A stretch of DNA of 8,847 nt from an uncultured Clostridia bacterium. Its GTDB lineage: Bacteria > Bacillota > Clostridia > TANB77 > CAG-508. The notes beneath the pieces are model-generated. The model was not told where the DNA came from. It worked only from the letters and a program-made list of their open reading frames with translations, and did no database searches. The stretch lies in assembly GCA_947631315.1 (NCBI GenBank), contig CANRLA010000059.1, positions 1 through 8,847 of the forward strand, in the 5' to 3' direction. Both the position numbers and the translations under genes were made by a program. This document shows positions 5,594 through 8,847 of this stretch, piece by piece (within the stretch, counting starts at the first letter, position 1; the number at the start of each line of letters is the position of its first letter).

Positions 5594-5827
5594 ATGGTAA
5601 AAATCAGATTACAAAGAGTAGGAGCAAAAAAAGCACCTTTCTATCACATTGTTGTTGCTGATTCAAGAGCATCAAGAGATGGAAAAATAATTGAAAAAAT
5701 AGGAACTTATGATCCTATGACAGATCCAGCTAGCATTGTTCTTGATAAAGAAAAAGTAGCTACATGGATTAAAAATGGAGCTCAACCAACTGATACAGTT
5801 AAAGCTTTAATAAATAAAGCAAAATAA
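5594..5827 (+). CDS. rpsP: 30S ribosomal protein S16
   Basis: This 77-residue protein is a clear bacterial S16 (bS16): MVKIRLQRVGAKKAPFYHIV at the start, VADSRASRDGKIIEKIGTYDP at about 21-41, and a helical C-terminal part ending NGAQPTDTVKALINKAK. It binds 16S rRNA in the body of the small subunit and aids assembly. ATG 5594 is used because the near-perfect AGGAGGTGA (5580-5588) lies just upstream; a GTG at 5585 falls inside that ribosome binding site. It follows ffh after an unusually long, structured 247-nt gap and precedes khpA, the common firmicute order. Confidence 0.97.
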   Translation: MVKIRLQRVGAKKAPFYHIVVADSRASRDGKIIEKIGTYDPMTDPASIVLDKEKVATWIKNGAQPTDTVKALINKAK

Positions 5828-5850
5828 ATCGTTGTAGAAATCTACGATTT
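5826..5850 (+). other. Short hairpin between rpsP and khpA
   Basis: AAATC (5826-5830) and GTAGA (5834-5838) pair with TCTAC-GATTT (5841-5850), with a 3-nt bulge and a tight AA loop. It overlaps the last base pairs of the rpsP stop region. No proper T tract follows (TATATTAACG), so it is more likely an mRNA stabiliser or weak attenuator than a full terminator. Confidence 0.45.
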
Positions 5851-5893
5851 TATATTAACGATTATATGGGTACAATAAGGAGGATAATTCAAA

Positions 5894-6124
5894 ATGGAAG
5901 AAATCCTAAGAACAATTATTGAAAATCTTGTAGATAATAAAGAAGCTATTTCAATAGAAAAGGTTGAAGAAAGTTATAAAGAAGTTTATAAAGTAAAGGT
6001 TGACCAAAGTGAAATAGGAAGAGTTATCGGAAAACAAGGAAAAATTGCACAAGCTATAAGAACAATTATGAAATCCTTAGGTGCAAAAGAGCAAAAGAAA
6101 GTAGAAGTAGAATTTGTTGAATAA
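5894..6124 (+). CDS. khpA: KhpA, KH-domain RNA-binding protein
   Basis: This 76-residue protein is a single KH domain of the YlqC/KhpA family. The GxxG loop is GKQG in IGRVIGKQGKIAQAIRTIMK at about 41-60, and the flanking pattern VDQSEIGRVI is typical. KhpA works as an RNA chaperone or dimer with KhpB (Jag) and influences cell division and wall growth in streptococci and lactobacilli; that role here is inferred. The position between rpsP and rimM is the standard one. AAGGAGGA (5877-5884) lies 9 nt before ATG 5894. Confidence 0.95.
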   Translation: MEEILRTIIENLVDNKEAISIEKVEESYKEVYKVKVDQSEIGRVIGKQGKIAQAIRTIMKSLGAKEQKKVEVEFVE

Positions 6125-6147
6125 TCTTAAGTGGAGGAAATAATATT

Positions 6148-6618
6148 TTGAATGAAAGAATGGAACTTGGAAAAATAGTTAATACATTCGGACTAAAAGG
6201 TGAAATTAAAATATGGCCATATGTTGATTATATTTCAAAAGTTAAAAAGGTATATATAAACAATTCTAAAATGGAAATTGAAAGAGCAAGAATGCAGAAA
6301 AACATTTTTGTAATTAAATTAAAGGGTATAGACACAATTGAACAAGCAGAGAAATTAAAAAATTTTATTATTGAGATGGAAAGAGCAGATGCTCCAAAAC
6401 TTCCAAAAGACACTTATTATATAAGTGATTTGATAGGACTTGATGTATATACAGATGAAGGCAACTTTTTAGGAAAATTAGATGACATATTTAAAACAGG
6501 TGCCAATGATGTATATCAAGTGGGAGAAATATTATTACCATCAACAAAAGAGGTTATAAAACAAATAGATACAGAAAATAAAAAAATTATAGTTCACTTA
6601 ATAAAAGGATTAGTTTAA
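6148..6618 (+). CDS. rimM: Ribosome maturation factor RimM
   Basis: This 156-residue protein has the N-terminal RimM beta-barrel (LGKIVNTFGLKGEIKIWP at about 7-24) and a C-terminal PRC-barrel (YYISDLIGLDVYTDEGNFLG at about 91-110, then TGANDVYQV). RimM binds S19 and helps maturation of the 30S head. It is slightly shorter than the usual 165-180 residues. The start is taken as TTG 6148 because GGAGG (6133-6137) is 10 nt away; the first ATG (6160) would be 22 nt away and cut into the conserved N-terminus. It follows khpA by 23 nt and precedes trmD, as in most bacteria. Confidence 0.95.
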   Translation: MNERMELGKIVNTFGLKGEIKIWPYVDYISKVKKVYINNSKMEIERARMQKNIFVIKLKGIDTIEQAEKLKNFIIEMERADAPKLPKDTYYISDLIGLDVYTDEGNFLGKLDDIFKTGANDVYQVGEILLPSTKEVIKQIDTENKKIIVHLIKGLV

Positions 6619-6623
6619 GATAA

Positions 6624-6692
6624 TAAAATATAACAGCTTAAAAATAAGATTGAAATTCTTACTTATATCAAGTAAAAAAGCATTATATTTTA
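6624..6692 (+). other. Structured rimM-trmD spacer
   Basis: TAAAATATAA (6624-6633) and TTATATTTTA (6683-6692) form a perfect 10-bp closing stem. Inside, TTACTT-atatc-AAGTAA makes a small hairpin, and a TAAGA/TCTTA pairing overlaps and competes with it. The 3' closing arm ends 8 nt before the weak trmD ribosome binding site (AGAGGT, 6701-6706). It may tune trmD translation. The sequence is so AT-rich that part of this may be chance. Confidence 0.4.
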
Positions 6693-6711
6693 ATTATAAA
6701 AGAGGTAAAAA

Positions 6712-7425
6712 ATGAAATTTGATGTGCTAACTCTTTTTCCAGAAATGTTTGAAACATTAAATTCAAGCATAATAAAAAGAGCTAAGGAAAAAAATTTAAT
6801 AGAAATTAATTTAATAAATATTAGAGATTTTTCTAAAGATAAGCATAAGCACGTTGATGATACTCCTTATGGTGGAGGAGCTGGAATGCTAATTATGCCT
6901 GATGTGGTTTATGATGCATATAGCTCAGTAAAAAGTAAAAATGCAAAAGTCATATATTTATCACCTAAAGGAAAGTTATTAAATCAAAATAAAGTAAAAG
7001 AGCTTGCACAATCAGAACATTTAATTTTATTATGTGGACACTATGAAGGTATAGACCAAAGAGTTTTAGATGAAATTGTAGATGAGGAAATCTCAATTGG
7101 AGACTATGTATTAACCGGAGGAGAACTTCCTGCAATGGTCTTAATTGATTCAGTAAGTAGATATGTAGATGGAGTTTTAAGTGAAGATTCAACAGATGAA
7201 GAATCATTTTCAGACTCTAATGAATACTTACTTGAATATCCAGCATATACAAGACCACTAGAATTTAGAGGAAAAATCGTACCGAAAGTTCTTACATCAG
7301 GAAATCATCAAGAAATTGAAAGATGGAGAAAAGAACAATCAATAATAATGACGTATAAAAAAAGACCTGAGCTTTTAACTAAAGAGCAAAGGGAAAAAGC
7401 GATAAAATTAATTAATAAAAAATAA
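6712..7425 (+). CDS. trmD: tRNA (guanine-N1-)-methyltransferase TrmD
   Basis: This 237-residue SPOUT-class enzyme transfers methyl from S-adenosylmethionine to N1 of G37 in tRNAs with G36, guarding against +1 frameshifting. Visible motifs are MKFDVLTLFPEMF at the start, DDTPYGGGAGM at about 49-59, the knot region LLCGHYEGIDQR at about 106-117, SIGDYVLTGGELP near 128-140, and the C-terminal GNHQEIERWR. The length is normal. The acidic stretch LSEDSTDEESFSD at about 155-167 lies in the interdomain linker. AGAGGT (6701-6706) is a short, close ribosome binding site, so translation may be modest. Its place between rimM and rplS is universal in this operon type. Its function in frame maintenance is noteworthy next to two apparent +1 frameshift genes. 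Confidence 0.97.
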   Translation: MKFDVLTLFPEMFETLNSSIIKRAKEKNLIEINLINIRDFSKDKHKHVDDTPYGGGAGMLIMPDVVYDAYSSVKSKNAKVIYLSPKGKLLNQNKVKELAQSEHLILLCGHYEGIDQRVLDEIVDEEISIGDYVLTGGELPAMVLIDSVSRYVDGVLSEDSTDEESFSDSNEYLLEYPAYTRPLEFRGKIVPKVLTSGNHQEIERWRKEQSIIMTYKKRPELLTKEQREKAIKLINKK

Positions 7426-7503
7426 TTCTTATAAATAGTAGAGTTATTTATGAAAAAATAAGATATGAAAATATTATCAAATTTTTATGAAAGGAGAAAA
7501 ATC

Positions 7504-8094
7504 ATGGATATTATTAAATCAATTGAACATGAACAATTAAAAAATAAAGTTCCTAATATAAAAGTTGGTGATACAATTAGAGTACATCAAAGAATAAAAG
7601 AAGGAAATAGACAAAGAATCCAAGTTTTTGAAGGAACTGTAATTAAAAAACAAAATGGTGGATTAAATGAAACATTCACAGTTAGAAGAATTTCTTATGG
7701 AGTAGGAGTTGAAAAAACATTTTTATTACATTCTCCATTAGTTGAGAAAGTTGAACTAGTAAGAGTAGGAAAGGTGAGAAGAGCAAAATTATATTATCTA
7801 AGAGATAAATTAGGTAAGGCTGCTAAGACAAAAGAAGATGTTGGAGCAAACCTAAATAGAGAAGATATAATAGTTAAGGAAGAAGTTCCTACTGAGGAAG
7901 TTAAAGCAGTAGGAGAAACAGCTTCTGAAGACAAGGTAGAAGAAGTTAAAGCATCAGAAGAAAGTACTGCAACAGTTGAAGAAGTAGTAGATACTGTATC
8001 AGAAGATACTGTAACTGAAGTAAAAGAAACTCCAGTAGAAGATAAAAAAGAAGAAACACCAGCAGTTGAAGAAAAGACAGAAGAAAATAAATAA
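7504..8094 (+). CDS. rplS: 50S ribosomal protein L19 with a long acidic C-terminal tail
   Basis: Residues 1-110 are a normal bL19: VPNIKVGDTIRVHQRIKEG at about 16-34, RIQVFEGTVIKKQNGG at about 38-53, TFTVRRISYGVGVEK at about 57-71, and VGKVRRAKLYYLRDKLGKAA near 88-107. L19 sits at the subunit interface of the ribosome. The family is usually about 115 residues; this one continues to 196. The extra 86 residues contain 30 Asp/Glu, many Val and Thr, no aromatic residues and loose repeats (EEVKAV, VEEVKAS, TEVKET), so they are probably disordered. The reading frame is uninterrupted and base composition is like the neighbours, so this is an encoded extension, not a frameshift. ATG 7504 follows AAAGGAGA (7490-7497); the in-frame ATG 7465 lies before that site. 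It is the last gene of the operon. Confidence 0.96.
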   Translation: MDIIKSIEHEQLKNKVPNIKVGDTIRVHQRIKEGNRQRIQVFEGTVIKKQNGGLNETFTVRRISYGVGVEKTFLLHSPLVEKVELVRVGKVRRAKLYYLRDKLGKAAKTKEDVGANLNREDIIVKEEVPTEEVKAVGETASEDKVEEVKASEESTATVEEVVDTVSEDTVTEVKETPVEDKKEETPAVEEKTEENK

Positions 8095-8119
8095 GAAAAA
8101 ATGCTAAAAATGCCTAAAT

Positions 8120-8143
8120 TTTTTGCAACTACTGTTGCAAAAA
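8120..8143. other. Perfect 10-bp hairpin downstream of rplS
   Basis: TTTTTGCAAC (8120-8129) pairs exactly with GTTGCAAAAA (8134-8143) around TACT. It is followed on the + strand by ATAAAAAAAG, not a T tract, so it is not a standard terminator in that direction. It stands in tandem with the terminator at 8156 and could protect the 3' end of the operon mRNA. Confidence 0.6.
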
Positions 8144-8155
8144 TAAAAAAAGAGA

Positions 8156-8194
8156 AAGCTTTAGATTTAGAAATAAGTCTAAGGCTTATTTTTA
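8156..8194 (+). terminator. Rho-independent terminator of the ffh-rplS operon
   Basis: AAGCTTTAGA (8156-8165) pairs with TCTAAGGCTT (8178-8187) over 10 bp with one U-G pair, with a 12-nt loop, followed by ATTTTTAA. It lies 60 nt after the rplS stop and is the best terminator for the operon. Confidence 0.65.
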
Positions 8195-8228
8195 ACTGCA
8201 ATAATTAAGAAGTATTATAAAAAATTTT

Positions 8229-8413
8229 TTAAGTAATAAGCTTAATAAAAAAAGGACAAATCTTATATCCAGCTTGTACCTTGCTTTTGGTAAGATTTAT
8301 TCTTTTCATTTTTTATAAATTTATTTTATATTTTGCTTTTTGATATCTTGATTTAAGACTGTCATTATGCTATATTTCTTATATACTAAATTTTTATTAA
8401 GCTTATTACTTAA
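8229..8413. repeat. 185-bp element with perfect 23-nt inverted terminal repeats
   Basis: Bases 8229-8251 and 8391-8413 are exact reverse complements (core AAGTAATAAGCTTAATAAAA). They enclose 139 bp with no ORF. Inside, AAATCTTA (8258-8265) and TAAGATTT (8291-8298) form another stem. The remaining gap between rplS and the next gene (8095-8454) otherwise holds only the terminator hairpins and the promoter at 8348. The arrangement fits a miniature inverted-repeat element or a long-stem RNA. I see no target duplication beyond the TTAA at each end, which belongs to the repeats. Confidence 0.8.
8348..8376 (+). promoter_or_regulatory. Probable sigma-A promoter of the second prepilin-like gene
   Basis: TTGATT (8348-8353, 4/6) and TATATT (8371-8376, 5/6) are separated by 17 nt. 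Transcription would start near 8383, so the right arm of the 185-bp element (8391-8413) would be in the leader RNA but the left arm would not. Confidence 0.4.
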
Positions 8414-8454
8414 TAAAAATTAACATAAAGTAAAGAGAAAGGACAAGTAAACAA

Positions 8455-8847
8455 ATGAGAGAAAAAAGAAAAACATTAGATAAAAAAGAAGAAAACCTAA
8501 AGTTTAAAAAGATAGCTAAAAAACAAAGGATGCAAGAACAAGGAATCACATTAATAGCCTTAGTAGTAACAATAATAATCTTGTTAATTTTATCAGGAGT
8601 AACATTAAATATAGCATTATCAGATGGAGGATTATTTAGTAAAACAAAGGAAGCAGCAAAGAAATATCAAACAGAATCTGAAAGAGAAGCGTTAGAGATG
8701 TCAATTATGTCTTATAAATTAGGAGAAAATACAGAAGATGAAAGTTCTAAATTAGGTAAAAAACTAGTAGATAGAAATTTGGACAATAGTAGTACATGGG
8801 ACATAATAGTAGAAAAAAATACTAATAAAACATATGGAACAGGATGG
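8455..8847 (+). CDS. Prepilin-like protein, 3' part outside the window
   Basis: The frame is open from ATG 8455 to the window end (131 codons), so the C-terminus is missing. AAAGGA about 10 nt upstream supports the start. A strongly basic 30-residue leader ends in QEQG, followed by a hydrophobic helix, ITLIALVVTIIILLILSGV at 31-49, and then LSDGGLFSKTKEAAKKYQTE near 55-74. This is the prepilin-like pattern common in uncultured gut Clostridia, with predicted cleavage after G30. Ala replaces the canonical Glu at +5, as in the protein at 2794. The leader is about three times longer than usual. The visible part of the mature domain is mixed alpha/beta with charged residues. Pilus subunit, pseudopilin or other surface protein cannot be separated, and no export machinery is in view. 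Confidence 0.8.
   Translation, partial: MREKRKTLDKKEENLKFKKIAKKQRMQEQGITLIALVVTIIILLILSGVTLNIALSDGGLFSKTKEAAKKYQTESEREALEMSIMSYKLGENTEDESSKLGKKLVDRNLDNSSTWDIIVEKNTNKTYGTGW

Noticed and set aside
7794..8201. 135-codon Ser/Thr/Val-rich ORF on the - strand
   Set aside because: It is the antisense image of the Glu/Val/Thr-rich L19 tail; no separate ribosome binding site or promoter is visible.

Overview
The window comes from a very AT-rich, low-GC Gram-positive genome, most likely an uncultured spore-forming member of the Clostridia. The reasons are strong Shine-Dalgarno sites, AGA-dominated arginine usage, a SpoIVFA/SpoIVFB-like gene pair, the firmicute order ylxM-ffh-rpsP-khpA-rimM-trmD-rplS, and two prepilin-like proteins with a GITLIAL segment. 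Everything convincing is on the + strand.

Layout. Bases 1-74 look like the 3' end of a group II intron (end of domain V, domain VI with branch A, AT terminus). A small tail-anchored protein follows (236-430); its Shine-Dalgarno lies 36 nt upstream but is brought near the start by a perfect hairpin. Next is a membrane-anchored M23/LytM peptidase (557-1517, SpoIVFA-like, +1 frameshifted), a 63-64-nt tandem repeat, and an M50 site-2 protease (1666-2334, SpoIVFB-like). A good sigma-A promoter over the end of that gene leads to an unknown lysine-rich protein (2389-2700) and a prepilin-like protein (2794-3315). A long AT hairpin ends this block.

A canonical sigma-A promoter at 3527-3555 then starts the SRP/ribosome operon: ylxM, ffh (+1 frameshifted inside the P-loop), rpsP, khpA, rimM, trmD and rplS. 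L19 carries an unusual 86-residue acidic tail. After a terminator and a 185-bp element with perfect 23-nt inverted ends, a second prepilin-like gene runs off the window.

How they fit together: YlxM and Ffh serve co-translational membrane targeting; S16, KhpA, RimM, TrmD and L19 serve ribosome assembly, RNA binding and tRNA m1G37 modification. The M23/M50 pair resembles the module that activates pro-sigma-K in sporulating firmicutes.

The most notable observation: the only two in-frame CGG codons I can find in about 2,300 codons are exactly the two places where the reading frame must move +1 to restore conserved motifs (ffh P-loop, LytM HLH motif). Both have the form N-CU-CGG-A, with GGA (Gly) decoded after one C is skipped. 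This suggests that CGG is poorly decoded or unassigned and acts as a +1 frameshift signal. A repeated sequencing artefact is the main alternative.
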